Below are positions 53,398 through 63,011 of a DNA stretch of 64,000 nucleotides, one piece after another. The stretch lies in assembly GCA_900757865.1 (NCBI GenBank), contig CAAEPH010000007.1, positions 1 through 64,000 on the forward strand. Direction: 5' to 3'. Made by a program: the position numbers and the translations under genes. Positions within the stretch are counted from its first letter, which is position 1. The number at the start of each line of letters is the position of its first letter. The DNA is from an uncultured Sutterella sp. GTDB lineage: Bacteria > Pseudomonadota > Gammaproteobacteria > Burkholderiales > Burkholderiaceae_F. The notes below the pieces were generated by a model, which had not been told where the DNA came from, searched no databases, and saw only the letters and a program-made list of their open reading frames with translations.

Positions 53398-54005
53398 GAT
53401 TCAAACCCTTTGAGCATTGACGCGGTAATTTCATCCAACGCGCGCGTGGCATCAAGAATGAGAAAACGGTTGGGGTCGGCTTTGGCACGCGCCAAATAGG
53501 CCGAGCGAACGGCACTAAAAAACGCTTCACTTTCGCGCTCAAACCGGTCGCCTTCCCCTGCGCGCAGCGCACGGCGCTTGGCCGCTTGCGCTGGCGGTAT
53601 ATCAAAGAGCACGGTTTTGTCGGGTGCAAACCCTTGCAGGGTCCACGCTTCGAGCGCTTCACAGCGCGCGGCGTCCACGCCCTTGCCGCCCACCTGGTAC
53701 GCGTAAGTCGCGTCCGTAAAGCGGTCTGAAAGCACCCAAATGCCAGCCTCGAGCGCGGGCTTGATGACGGTCGCCACGTGCTCGGCGCGTGCCGCAAAAA
53801 AGAGAAGCGTTTCCGTATCGGGCGTCATGGCGTCTTGAAGGAGCATCGATCGGATCTTTTCGCCCAGAGGCGTACCGCCCGGCTCACGCGTTCGGAGCAC
53901 GTCAATCCCGTGCTCACGCAAAGCCGCTTCCAAGCGGTCAATTTGTGTGGTTTTTCCCGATCCATCAATCCCTTCAAACGTAATCAATCGTCCTCGTGTG
54001 GACAT
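53388..54005 (-). CDS. tmk: Thymidylate kinase
   Basis: A 205-residue enzyme phosphorylating dTMP to dTDP. It has P-loop FEGIDGSGKTTQ, the DR(Y/F) motif in LSDRFTDATYAYQ and LFDIPPAQAAKRR. The ATG at 54005 follows GAGAGG and is preferred to the longer frame. Upstream partner of holB. Confidence 0.95.
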   Translation of the reverse strand: MSTRGRLITFEGIDGSGKTTQIDRLEAALREHGIDVLRTREPGGTPLGEKIRSMLLQDAMTPDTETLLFFAARAEHVATVIKPALEAGIWVLSDRFTDATYAYQVGGKGVDAARCEALEAWTLQGFAPDKTVLFDIPPAQAAKRRALRAGEGDRFERESEAFFSAVRSAYLARAKADPNRFLILDATRALDEITASMLKGFESWF

Positions 54006-54225
54006 GCTCAACCTCTCTTCATATTCAGTTAGCCTTATGGCGTAAAGGGATTGTAACAAACTCCACCGTTTGCCCCATGGCGAAAAAGAAGCACTTTGCT
54101 AAAATCAGTGTCACTTTCTGCCACCCGTTGCGCGCCACGAGCCGTCACTGCGCTTAAGCCTTTGAGTTTCGCTTCGTGCCGCACCTTTAACATAGAAACG
54201 TTGATAGAGACGCTGGCCACACACT

Positions 54226-55527
54226 ATGTCTGATTTGGAAACAGTCTCCCAAGAGAAAAACACGCCTACCCCCACAAGTACGGGCAACGAAACACGCACA
54301 GCCCCTGATGCGGTTTCCACCCCAGCCACAGCTACGGATGAGGGTAAAGGATCGCATGGATCTCAGGCTCCACAGCCATCGCGCGGGCGGTTTTATTTCC
54401 GTCAAGTGATGCGACTGGTGGCCATTGCTGCAATTTTAAGTTTTATCGCTTACGACGCGTACACTTGGATTGGCGGTTGGCTCGTCAAAGAGCGACCGAT
54501 TCCGTATCATGCCACCCCAGCTGTTACGAGCTCGGAGGGGCAAGTGAGTGCCAATGGCGAACTGCTTCCCACAGCCTCCAAAGAAACCACACCCTTTGTG
54601 ATCATTCGCGTCACCGAAGGGCAAACGTCGCTGGACGTCGCGCAATCCTTGCGCGACTTAGGCTTCGAATTTCCCAATTGGCTCATGAAGCTAGCAGCTC
54701 GTGTCCACCCCAATCAGTTGGATCGCCTGCACAAAGGGCGCTACAAAATCAGCACCGACATCACCCCAGCAGCACTTCTCGATACGCTCGGCAAAGGCGC
54801 CATGATGGAGGGCTCGATTCGTATTCCAGATGGTGCCACCATCTGGGAAGTGCGTTCGCTCTTTAATAACGCCCAAGGGCTACAACATTTAAGTAAAGAC
54901 CTTAGCGACGAAGCGCTCGCCAAAGCCTTAGGGCTCAACGAGCCCACCCCCGAAGGGTTCTTGGCTCCGGATACTTACCGCTACGCGGAAGGGGTCACCG
55001 ACTTGGCCGTGATGAAATTGGCCGTAAAACGTCAGAAGACGTTGCTTGACAAAGCTTGGGCCAATCGTCCTCAAACGCTCACCACCTTAAAGAATCCGTA
55101 CGAAGCGCTCATTCTTGCCTCGATCGTCGAAAAAGAGTCGGGGCTAGCGGCAGATCGCACCAAGATTGCGTCGGTCTTTCACAATCGGCTCACCAAGAAA
55201 ATGCCCCTCCAGACCGATCCCACGGTGATCTATGGTTTAGGACCCAACTGGAACGGCAAAATCACGAAAAAAGATTTGCAAGGCGAGACGCCCTACAATA
55301 CCTATGTCATTGAAGCGCTCCCGCCCACCCCGATTGGAATGCCAGGCGCCGCTGCGATTGAAGCCGCGCTCAACCCGGCCACAACCGATTACCTCTACTT
55401 TGTCTCGCGAGGTGATGGGACAAGTGAATTTTCTAAGACACTCAATGCGCACAATCGCGCCGTGTACCGCTTCATATTGCGGCCTCAGAAAAAGACAGCC
55501 TCGCCCCAGGCGAGCGCAGATGACTAG
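54226..55527 (+). CDS. mltG: Endolytic murein transglycosylase MltG
   Basis: A 433-residue inner-membrane protein. A disordered cytoplasmic N terminus of about 60 residues is followed by one transmembrane helix (about 62-80), a LysM-like segment (VTEGQTSLDVAQSLRDLGF) and the YceG domain with catalytic Glu in SIVEKESGLAADR. FHNRLTKKMPLQTDPTVIYG and ALPPTPIGMPG also fit. It cleaves nascent glycan strands and sets their length. It is divergent from tmk-holB and followed by ygfZ, an order common in Betaproteobacteria. Confidence 0.94.
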   Translation: MSDLETVSQEKNTPTPTSTGNETRTAPDAVSTPATATDEGKGSHGSQAPQPSRGRFYFRQVMRLVAIAAILSFIAYDAYTWIGGWLVKERPIPYHATPAVTSSEGQVSANGELLPTASKETTPFVIIRVTEGQTSLDVAQSLRDLGFEFPNWLMKLAARVHPNQLDRLHKGRYKISTDITPAALLDTLGKGAMMEGSIRIPDGATIWEVRSLFNNAQGLQHLSKDLSDEALAKALGLNEPTPEGFLAPDTYRYAEGVTDLAVMKLAVKRQKTLLDKAWANRPQTLTTLKNPYEALILASIVEKESGLAADRTKIASVFHNRLTKKMPLQTDPTVIYGLGPNWNGKITKKDLQGETPYNTYVIEALPPTPIGMPGAAAIEAALNPATTDYLYFVSRGDGTSEFSKTLNAHNRAVYRFILRPQKKTASPQASADD

Positions 55528-55585
55528 CTTGCGTCTTCGCTGCGTGCCCATCGTAACCCCGTTTTTTGCATGAAAGGATATTGCT

Positions 55586-56560
55586 ATGACTCCCTCCCCT
55601 TGCTGCTCCACCGCCACGGCCACCACCCCTGACTACATTGGCGATCTGCCCAACGTAGCCGTTGCTCGTCTCACAAGCCTGGGCCTTGTGCGTCTCTCTG
55701 GGAAAGATACCCGTGACTTTTTGCAACGTGTGCTCACCAATGACGTGCTCCACTTGGGCGACGGCGTAGCGCTCACGGGCTACTGCGACCCCAAGGGACG
55801 ACTACTGGGCATCATGCGCATGTGGTTGGATGGCGACGACGCCGTCTACATGCTCATCCCCAAAGCGAGTGCCCCGGCGATCATTAAGCGCTTAAAGATG
55901 TTTGTGTTGCGTGACGACGTAACCATCACGTGCGCGGCCGAAGGGCGTGCGTTCTACGCGATTACCCAGGACGCAGACAGCGTCTTAAAGGCGGCTGGAT
56001 GCCCCGTTCCTCAAGCTGGGAACGTGGTGCGAGATGGCGACACCATGGTGCTCTCACTGCCCCAGGCAAGTCATGTTGACGGACTGCCCATTGGAGGCGC
56101 TCGCGCGATCGTTATTGCCCCAGAGACGGCGAGCTTCTTCGAGAAGACCGCTGACGATGCTCTTTTCTGGACCTCCGAAGTGGCCGCGGGTGTGCCCACG
56201 GTGTGGCCTGAAACGTCCGGGCTTTTCGTACCGCAAGCGGTGAACCTCGATGCTCTCCATGGCATCTCGTTCACCAAAGGCTGCTACACGGGACAAGAAG
56301 TGATTTCTCGCTTGCAGCACATTGGCAAAACCAACCGTCGTGCCTTGTGGGCAGAGACAACGGGGGCATTACCGAAGCCAGGCTCTGACGTGTTCGCTAA
56401 CGGCGAACCGGTGGGCTATGTCGTTGAAGCCGCGCAATTGGGCAACCGTGTGTTTGTCTTTATGAGCTTACTACTCGAAGCAAGTTCCCAGCCCTTGACG
56501 CTTGATAAAGACGGGGCTCAGCGCCTTGCTTTGGGTGAATTGCCTTATAGCGTTGAATAG
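55586..56560 (+). CDS. ygfZ: Folate-binding Fe-S cluster assembly protein YgfZ
   Basis: A 324-residue protein of the aminomethyltransferase-like YgfZ/IBA57 family with the signature KGCYTGQEVISR (231-242) containing the conserved Cys. It supports assembly or repair of certain [4Fe-4S] enzymes with folate. It starts 58 nt after mltG and is probably co-transcribed. Confidence 0.94.
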   Translation: MTPSPCCSTATATTPDYIGDLPNVAVARLTSLGLVRLSGKDTRDFLQRVLTNDVLHLGDGVALTGYCDPKGRLLGIMRMWLDGDDAVYMLIPKASAPAIIKRLKMFVLRDDVTITCAAEGRAFYAITQDADSVLKAAGCPVPQAGNVVRDGDTMVLSLPQASHVDGLPIGGARAIVIAPETASFFEKTADDALFWTSEVAAGVPTVWPETSGLFVPQAVNLDALHGISFTKGCYTGQEVISRLQHIGKTNRRALWAETTGALPKPGSDVFANGEPVGYVVEAAQLGNRVFVFMSLLLEASSQPLTLDKDGAQRLALGELPYSVE

Positions 56561-56591
56561 TGCTATAAGCATACGCTCTGACTCTATTAAA

Positions 56592-56625
56592 AACGGCCAG
56601 GAAAGTTCTGCTTTCACTGGCCGTT
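56592..56625. terminator. Terminator between ygfZ and the autotransporter gene
   Basis: AACGGCCAG (56592-56600) pairs with CTGGCCGTT (56617-56625), extended by GAAAG/CTTTC. The T run is on the minus strand, so it mainly serves the adhesin gene. Confidence 0.85.
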
Positions 56626-56656
56626 GTTCATTAGAGAACGAAGTCCTCAGGTCGGA

Positions 56657-58363
56657 TTACTTGGCGAGCTTGTTGAGCTTATTCACCAGCTCAGCCACCT
56701 GCGCTTCAAGCGCTTCCACCTTGGCTTTTTGTTCGTCCAAGCTTTCTTGCTGAGCGCTTAGACGCGTTTCTTGGCGGTTGATCGTCTCGATCAACTGGGT
56801 TTTGGAAAGTTCAGCGTACTGACTCACCTTCCCAAGCGTGAAGCTCACACCGGCATTGATCATGTGCTCAGAGCCACCCGTGCTGCCACCCACGCTAAAC
56901 ATCACGCGAGGATTCGGACGGTAGAAGGCGCCAATCGCGACGGCGTTCTTACCACGGTAGTTACCGTAGCCACCTGCGAAGTTGAACTTGTTGTTGGGAT
57001 CGTAATCCAACGGATGCAAGGCGGCCAAAGCTGCTGCATTAGCACCCGTGCGGTCAATACGGGAATCCAAGTCGCTTACGCGATTCTCAATCTGATTGAT
57101 GTGCGTCGTGTTTGCTGTAACTTGGTCATTAACACCGTTAACCTTGTCATCAACAGTGCTCAAATTGTCATTAACGCGTTTTAACTGCGCCAAGTTCACA
57201 GCATCCGTGTCTTCGGACCCAGCTGCAACACCGGTAATCTGACGAGTGACTTTATCACCATCGCCCACTGCCATGGCATTTTCCGTGGCTACCCAAGCAG
57301 AACTGGTTTCGGTTGAAGCTGCACCCGTCTTAATATCAAAGCCAGCTTGGCCTTTGGCACGATTGGCCACAGACCCTTCGCCTAACGCGATCGAATTTTC
57401 CAACGTTGCTTGGGCATTACCGCCCATCGCCAAGGCATTTGCATTTTGCGCTAAAGCCTTTTGTCCCAGAGCAATAGAACCGACACCGTCAGCAACAGAC
57501 TCGTTACCTAAAGCAATAGCATAATTAGCATTAGCTTTAGTGATACGCCCCATCGAAATGGAAAAATCACCTGCTGCTATGGATTGATTGAGAGTGTCCG
57601 ACCACTTTGATCGATCTACGCCATCAGTTCCTATTCCTTTCATGGTCAGCTCTTGCCCGAAAGCGAATGCTCCTCTTCCAGTTGCGCGAGCGCCACCTAT
57701 TGCAGCCGATGATTGACCCGAGGCTTCTCCACGGAAGCCACCAATGGCTAAAGAATAATCGCCAGAAGCGATTGTGCTCTTATCCTTATTAGCTGCATTG
57801 CTTTCACCTGTGCCCATGGCGATTGCTCCACGTCCCGTAGCTCGAGAATTGAACCCTTGAGCAAAAGACAATTCACCTTCAGCCTTACTGTAGTTACCTG
57901 TTGCAAACGATGAATTTCCAATAGCTTTATTTCCAGAACCTAGAGCAACACCACCTCGACCTTCGGCCAGCGATCCATCACCCATAGCTACAGAGTTCGC
58001 TCCTTTGGCTTCACTCTTATAACCTGCTGCAAAACTCTTGGCGCCTTCAGCTTTTGTTTTGGAACCAAACGCAGTACCATATGCCCCAGTAACGTTGACG
58101 TCAGCGCCATAGCCAAAACCGACCATACCTGTAACTTTTGTACGCTCGCCACCGGCAAATGTATGTCTAGCGGTGGATTCATTTTCATTACCAATTGCTA
58201 CTGAGCCCAATTGTGAATTAACAGTATTGTGTTGTCCTGTTTTATCATCTGTGTATCCTGACCAATACGAATGATTATCAATAGCTAATGCTGGGTGACT
58301 AACCGATAGAGCTAAAAACACAGACATCATCAACAACGATGGGCTAAATACACGAGCTTGCAC
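56657..58363 (-). CDS. Trimeric autotransporter adhesin (YadA-like)
   Basis: A 568-residue surface adhesin. It has a signal peptide (ending near HPALAID), a head of repeated 14-16-residue units with the pattern S-x-A-x-G (for example NSVAMGDGSLAEG, SFATGNYSKAEG, SIALGQKALAQ), and a neck (TGVAAGSEDTDAVNLAQL). A coiled-coil stalk and a YadA anchor barrel (FAGGYGNYRGKNAVAIG ... GVSFTLGK) follow. After the barrel there is an extra coiled coil of about 55 residues, where classical family members stop at the last strand. The head-encoding part is more AT-rich than the 3' part, suggesting mosaic origin. Likely role: host or matrix adhesion. Confidence 0.9.
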   Translation of the reverse strand: MQARVFSPSLLMMSVFLALSVSHPALAIDNHSYWSGYTDDKTGQHNTVNSQLGSVAIGNENESTARHTFAGGERTKVTGMVGFGYGADVNVTGAYGTAFGSKTKAEGAKSFAAGYKSEAKGANSVAMGDGSLAEGRGGVALGSGNKAIGNSSFATGNYSKAEGELSFAQGFNSRATGRGAIAMGTGESNAANKDKSTIASGDYSLAIGGFRGEASGQSSAAIGGARATGRGAFAFGQELTMKGIGTDGVDRSKWSDTLNQSIAAGDFSISMGRITKANANYAIALGNESVADGVGSIALGQKALAQNANALAMGGNAQATLENSIALGEGSVANRAKGQAGFDIKTGAASTETSSAWVATENAMAVGDGDKVTRQITGVAAGSEDTDAVNLAQLKRVNDNLSTVDDKVNGVNDQVTANTTHINQIENRVSDLDSRIDRTGANAAALAALHPLDYDPNNKFNFAGGYGNYRGKNAVAIGAFYRPNPRVMFSVGGSTGGSEHMINAGVSFTLGKVSQYAELSKTQLIETINRQETRLSAQQESLDEQKAKVEALEAQVAELVNKLNKLAK

Positions 58364-58720
58364 TCTTTTCTCCTTATATAGTCAAAAAAATGAGGTTTTG
58401 AAATTAGTCATTGGTCAAACCTCTCGCAAAAATGGATCTCCATCTTGCGCTTTTTGCAATATAGTCATGTGTATTTATATCGTCAAGTTTATTTAATTTT
58501 ATTCTATATATTTTTTCGCTATTTAATTTTATTTCAATCTCTAGCCATAGTTAGAACGCTTAATTCAATGACTTTTATCGCATTTTGATAGTTTTTTTTA
58601 CGAGAGCAATTTTTCTAAATTATGATTTATTAGCTATTGAGACCAATTCTTTTATCGCTAAAGAAGCATTTTATCGATCAAGATCTTGTCATTTTCGCAA
58701 GATTATCCTGAGTGCAGCCT
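58364..58720 (-). other. AT-rich promoter region of the adhesin gene
   Basis: About 350 nt of strongly AT-rich DNA without a gene. It probably contains the adhesin promoter and may be bound by nucleoid proteins. Confidence 0.5.
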
Positions 58721-58756
58721 ACCTCCTCTGACACAAATCAGCGCACCAGAGGAGGT
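58721..58756 (+). promoter_or_regulatory. Hairpin masking a strong ribosome-binding site
   Basis: ACCTCCTCTG (58721-58730) and CAGAGGAGGT (58747-58756) form a perfect 10-bp stem with a 16-nt loop. The right arm contains GAGGAGG, 6 nt before an ATG at 58763, so the stem would hide the ribosome site. Confidence 0.6.
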
Positions 58757-58762
58757 ACTACT

Positions 58763-58927
58763 ATGGGATGTAGGAATAGATCTAAGACTCCTCGCAAAAA
58801 AAACTCAACCCCGCTCCACTATCCCCAACGCTTTCTGATCAACCTACCTCTTCTTACAAACCCTCAGAAATGTCGTTCAAAAAATCTTGTCTTGCGACTT
58901 GTTGTTTCTTGCCAACAGAAAGGCTAA
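58763..58927 (+). CDS. Possible small basic protein behind a masked ribosome site
   Basis: A 54-residue frame (MGCRNRSKTPRKKNSTPLHY...) rich in Lys, Arg, Asn and Pro. The only support is the perfect ribosome site 6 nt before its ATG; no homology is recognised, and composition does not prove coding. It could be a leader peptide or chance frame. Confidence 0.3.
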   Translation: MGCRNRSKTPRKKNSTPLHYPQRFLINLPLLTNPQKCRSKNLVLRLVVSCQQKG

Positions 58928-59048
58928 GGAAAAACGCCTAACTCTTGGTCTGGCATTAGCGCATCCCGACAAGACTTGTTAGACTGATTCAACCGTTGCA
59001 AAATGTTACGTGGCTCGTTTTGGTCATTCGTCTGGGAGGTAAGTGACT

Positions 59049-60101
59049 ATGGAGAAGACCCTTGATCTACATCTCAAGCTCGATGAAACCGTCTTGGCGA
59101 CAGCGCTTGAGACCCTTCGTCAAGCGGGTTACTCTCCCGAGTCGCTGATGGTTTATCTGCTTGAGCGAACCGCTAGAGAAGGCCAATTACCCATCAAAAA
59201 AGGCCGCTCCCGACGCTCCAAAATCGTGACGGCTTCCATGGCGGGCATCTTTGAACAGGGCTCGCTCTTTATGGGTGAGGTGCTCGCACAACCCGCTGAC
59301 GTGTCGTCACCCTCTGCGGACGTGACGACTGAAGCTGGCGCCGAGCCATCGCTCCCACGCTTAGCTAAACCCAATTTACAGACCTTTAAATCGCTCCAAG
59401 AGTCGCAAGCGCTGGTACGTTGGCGCCACCGTGAACGCGAAGCTGCGCTTAAAGAAGGACGAGAAGACGATGGTCTCGTCTCTAAGCTGATCGTTGCCGA
59501 AGGTGCTCCACTGCCTGTACTCGAAACCAAACAGTTTCGTGTCGACAAAACGCAAATAGCAACCGATCCCCATAAAACCGACATTATTCGGTCACTTGAA
59601 ACGCTGCTCACGATCCTCTCGCACCGTCGACAACCTGACGGAGCCATCCCGATTGATGAAGAAAAACCCGATGGCGAATACTTCATCGCACTACAAGTCG
59701 ATGGCGTCCCGGACTTCACCTTAGGACTCATCTATCAGCAAAGTGAGCATGAAGTGATTTGTGTTCGCTATGGGCATCCTCGCGCGTTGCTAGAATCATG
59801 GCCAAGTCCTTTAGCCACGCTAAAAGAGCCAATGCCAAAAACTCAACCTGCAACACCCCAAGAGCCTGCGCCCTCTGACGCTTCCCCAGAACCCGAACCC
59901 ATCGTGACGAAAACAACGGACGTGCCTCGAGTGCCCACCGAAGCGAGTGCTTTGAGCCAAATTCCAGGTCAGTCGATTCAGCCTGAAGTCCTCACGCCTC
60001 AAGTCAAAGAAGAGGCCAAACGGCATCTGACACCCAAAACACCCGGATCAACATCAACGCCCTCCTCGACAACGCCACCCGCGAGCGATACGCTTTTTTG
60101 A
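59049..60101 (+). CDS. Unknown protein with RelB/DinJ-like N terminus and long disordered tail
   Basis: A 350-residue protein. The first 45 residues resemble a RelB/DinJ ribbon-helix-helix antitoxin domain: a short strand (TLDLHLKLDETVL), two helices, then ESLMVYLLERTAREGQLP. The middle (about 110-235) may be folded and includes GEYFIALQVDGVPDFTLGLIYQ. The last 90 residues are Pro/Thr/Ser/Glu-rich and likely disordered. True RelB antitoxins have about 80-90 residues and a toxin partner; none is adjacent here. The ATG at 59049 is chosen over the GTG at 59043 by spacing to GGGAGG. Possibly a DNA-binding regulator. Confidence 0.6.
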   Translation: MEKTLDLHLKLDETVLATALETLRQAGYSPESLMVYLLERTAREGQLPIKKGRSRRSKIVTASMAGIFEQGSLFMGEVLAQPADVSSPSADVTTEAGAEPSLPRLAKPNLQTFKSLQESQALVRWRHREREAALKEGREDDGLVSKLIVAEGAPLPVLETKQFRVDKTQIATDPHKTDIIRSLETLLTILSHRRQPDGAIPIDEEKPDGEYFIALQVDGVPDFTLGLIYQQSEHEVICVRYGHPRALLESWPSPLATLKEPMPKTQPATPQEPAPSDASPEPEPIVTKTTDVPRVPTEASALSQIPGQSIQPEVLTPQVKEEAKRHLTPKTPGSTSTPSSTTPPASDTLF

Positions 60102-60157
60102 GTCCAAGGATGCGATCCCTGCGCAACGCGTGATGACTTTTCAAGCGTAGCTATCGA

Positions 60158-60190
60158 AATGGCCAGAGCGATTTTTCGTCTCTGGCCATT
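60158..60190. terminator. Bidirectional terminator between convergent genes
   Basis: A perfect 11-bp stem (60158-60168 with 60180-60190). A second stem (60201-60208 with 60229-60236) lies closer to the M16 protease gene. Confidence 0.75.
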
Positions 60191-60251
60191 GTCTTGGCGT
60201 GGCGCTCTTTGATCTCAAGGGATTTGAGAGAGCGCCCTAAGCTCTGCACGA

Positions 60252-63011
60252 TTAGCGTTGGCTAAAGTCTTTACCCTCGGCTTTCGCTTTGGCTAAGTCG
60301 CCAGCGAGCACCACCGTTAAGCCTTCAGGATTCACGAAGCGACGAAGCGCAGCGTTGACCTCATCGAGCGTCAAATTGGCAATGCGCTCGTCCATCGCCT
60401 TGGAGCTTGCCCAGGTCTTGTCTTTTTCCATCAGACGCACCCAGCTGCTCGCCAGCACCGTATCCTGTGCGCGGTTCACCGCGCGGTAGTCGAGGAGCCC
60501 TTGCTTGGCTTCATCGAGCTCTTGCTGCGTCACCCCGTCCTTATAAGCGCGCTGGAGTTCGTCCATCAAACTTGCTTCCGCTTGCTTCAGGTTCTGAGGT
60601 GCCACAATTGCGCCAATGGTCCACGACGCGTTGTCCCCAAAGCGCGGGATCTTCATCGCGGAGCTCACACCATAAGAAAGCCCTTCTTTTTGACGTAAAC
60701 GATTGACGATGCGGTTCGAGAGTCCCGTGGAGCCACCCATGATCCAGTCCGCCACGTAAAGCGCCGCTGTATCGGCATCGTCATCGTTGGCCTTAAAAGT
60801 CATGCGTGTAAAGAGCACCGCGTTTTCTTTCTCTGGCGTATCAATCACGTAGCGCTTCGGGGCCACCGGGCGATACTCGGCCACAGGATGAACAAACGCC
60901 ACGTCCGAGTTTTTTAGCCCCAGCACTTTCGCTTTGAGCGTCTCGATCACTTTTTCGGGTTCAAAATCCCCCACGAGCACCACATAGCCACGGGCCGACT
61001 GGAACACGTCCTTGTAGTACTGGGCCACTTCCTTGTCGGTCAAGGCGTTGAGCTCGGCGATCACCTCGTCGCTCGTTTCCTGATGACGGGCGTCGTTTTT
61101 CGGATAAAGGTTAAAGTGCTTCGTGAGCGTATCGCGTGCGAGCACACCCGGGTCATCCAACTTCGCTTTGAGACCCGTCAAGAGTTTAGAGCGTAGCGTC
61201 TCAAATTCACTCTTGGGGAAGGTTGGCGAATTGATAAGGGTACCCACCAGTGTGAGCGCCTCGTCCAAATGCGCACGATCGGTCGTGAAGTCAAAGGGGT
61301 TACCTTCCATCTTCAACGCCGTAAACGCGTCCTCGATCTGTTCGCGATCGAGCCCCTTGGCACCACGCATAAACATTTGCGAGGTGACCATGTTGCGCGC
61401 CATGTTGGCACTTGTCTCAAGGTTGCCGTTTAAGAACTTCAAGCGCACTTCCACGGTTTCGCCCAAGCTCTTTTTGGGGAGCAGCGCCACGCGCACCCCA
61501 CCAATGTCGAGCAACGTGGTACGCGCATCGATATTGGCCTGATCCGTGTCAAACGCTTCAGCGCTCTTTCCCTCTTTACTGAAGGTGTACTGCGAGAGGA
61601 TCTCGTCGACCGTGGGATCCTTCGGCATCTCAGCGCGCTTTAAGTCCGCCGTGGGCAGGTATACGCCCACCACGCGGTTGTCACGCACAAAGTATTTCTT
61701 TGCCACCGCATCCACTTTGGCTGGCGTGAGCGCTTTACTCTCTTCACGATCCACGAAGAACAAACGCCAATCACCCAACGCGATGTAGTCCGAGAGTTCG
61801 ATACCGAAGCTTTCCGGGTCCGCTAAAAGACGCTCAAACATCGTCGCTTGATCGTCTTTTTCACGATTGACTTCCTGCTCGGTCGCAGGCGTCTGGGTAA
61901 AGGTCGTTTCGATCGTGTCGATCATCGCCGCTTTCACTTTGGCTTCGTCACCGTCTTTGGGCAACATCGCCCCAAAGATCACCATGCCTGGATAACGCCC
62001 AGGAATGGTCCAACCAAAGACTTGGCTCGCTAGGCCTGTGTCTACCAAGCGCTTATAGAGGCGTCCCGTGGGGTCGTTCCCTAAAATCGAGGTGGCCGTG
62101 TTAACGGGTTCGTATTCGGGTGAGAGTGCTGACGGAATGCGGTAGCCCACCATGATCATCTTGGTTTCGCCAGGGCGACGCACGGTAAACTCACGTTCGC
62201 CGTCGGCCGTGGGCTCTTGCGTCCATTCTTTCGGTAACACGCGGGTGGGTTTCGGGATCGGTCCAAAGTCTTTGACAATCCACGTGAGGACTTTGTCCAC
62301 GTCAAACTTGCCGCTCACCGTGAGCACCGCGTTATCTGGCTGATAATAGCGATGGTAGAAGGCCTGCAAATTGGCAATTTCCACGTTTTCGATATCGCTA
62401 CGCGCACCGATCGTGGAGCGACCGTAGGCGTGCCAGTCGAACATGATGGACTGCAAGCGCTTCATCAAGACGCTGCTAGGGCGGTTTTCACCCATTTCGT
62501 ACTCGTTACGCACGACCGTCATTTCGGTGTCCAAGTCCTTACGGGCGATAAAGGAGTTAACCATCGCGTCCGCTTGCCAGGCCAAGGCCCACTGCATGTT
62601 GTCGTCGTTAGAGGTGAAGGAGACGTGGTAGTTCGTGCGATCAAGCCACGTGCTCCCGTTCATGCGAAAGCCGCGCTTTGTAAACTCCGCCGTCGGATTG
62701 GGAAAGTTTTTGCTCCCTTTGAACATCAAATGCTCTAAAAGGTGCGCCATCCCAGTTTCACCGTAATTTTCCTGGCGACTGCCCACCAGATAGGTCATGT
62801 TCACCGTGGCTGTCGGTTTACTTGGGTCGGGGTACAAAACGATTTTCAAGCCGTTGGGAAGGCGATACTCCGAAATACCTTCCACGGTCACAACGGGCTG
62901 TGGCAATTTGACTTGCGTCACACTCTTCTCCTTTGGTGCCGCGGAAACCCCCGCGGCGGCGCCCATCAGCGACACCGCTGAGAGGAGCACCAGTTTCTTT
63001 ATCAATTGCAT
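60252..63011 (-). CDS. Periplasmic M16 (pitrilysin-type) zinc protease
   Basis: A 919-residue exported metalloprotease. It has a signal peptide (ending near VSAAPK) and a first M16 domain with the inverted zinc motif HLLEH (90-94) and downstream NEYEMGEN glutamate. The second half is an M16-type domain lacking the zinc motif, ending with the QKEGLSYGVSSAMK signature. The fused layout is that of PqqL-like and insulinase-type proteases that digest peptides in a closed chamber. Start at the ATG at 63011, after GAGGAA; the longer frame is upstream spacer. Probably monocistronic. Confidence 0.92.
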   Translation of the reverse strand: MQLIKKLVLLSAVSLMGAAAGVSAAPKEKSVTQVKLPQPVVTVEGISEYRLPNGLKIVLYPDPSKPTATVNMTYLVGSRQENYGETGMAHLLEHLMFKGSKNFPNPTAEFTKRGFRMNGSTWLDRTNYHVSFTSNDDNMQWALAWQADAMVNSFIARKDLDTEMTVVRNEYEMGENRPSSVLMKRLQSIMFDWHAYGRSTIGARSDIENVEIANLQAFYHRYYQPDNAVLTVSGKFDVDKVLTWIVKDFGPIPKPTRVLPKEWTQEPTADGEREFTVRRPGETKMIMVGYRIPSALSPEYEPVNTATSILGNDPTGRLYKRLVDTGLASQVFGWTIPGRYPGMVIFGAMLPKDGDEAKVKAAMIDTIETTFTQTPATEQEVNREKDDQATMFERLLADPESFGIELSDYIALGDWRLFFVDREESKALTPAKVDAVAKKYFVRDNRVVGVYLPTADLKRAEMPKDPTVDEILSQYTFSKEGKSAEAFDTDQANIDARTTLLDIGGVRVALLPKKSLGETVEVRLKFLNGNLETSANMARNMVTSQMFMRGAKGLDREQIEDAFTALKMEGNPFDFTTDRAHLDEALTLVGTLINSPTFPKSEFETLRSKLLTGLKAKLDDPGVLARDTLTKHFNLYPKNDARHQETSDEVIAELNALTDKEVAQYYKDVFQSARGYVVLVGDFEPEKVIETLKAKVLGLKNSDVAFVHPVAEYRPVAPKRYVIDTPEKENAVLFTRMTFKANDDDADTAALYVADWIMGGSTGLSNRIVNRLRQKEGLSYGVSSAMKIPRFGDNASWTIGAIVAPQNLKQAEASLMDELQRAYKDGVTQQELDEAKQGLLDYRAVNRAQDTVLASSWVRLMEKDKTWASSKAMDERIANLTLDEVNAALRRFVNPEGLTVVLAGDLAKAKAEGKDFSQR

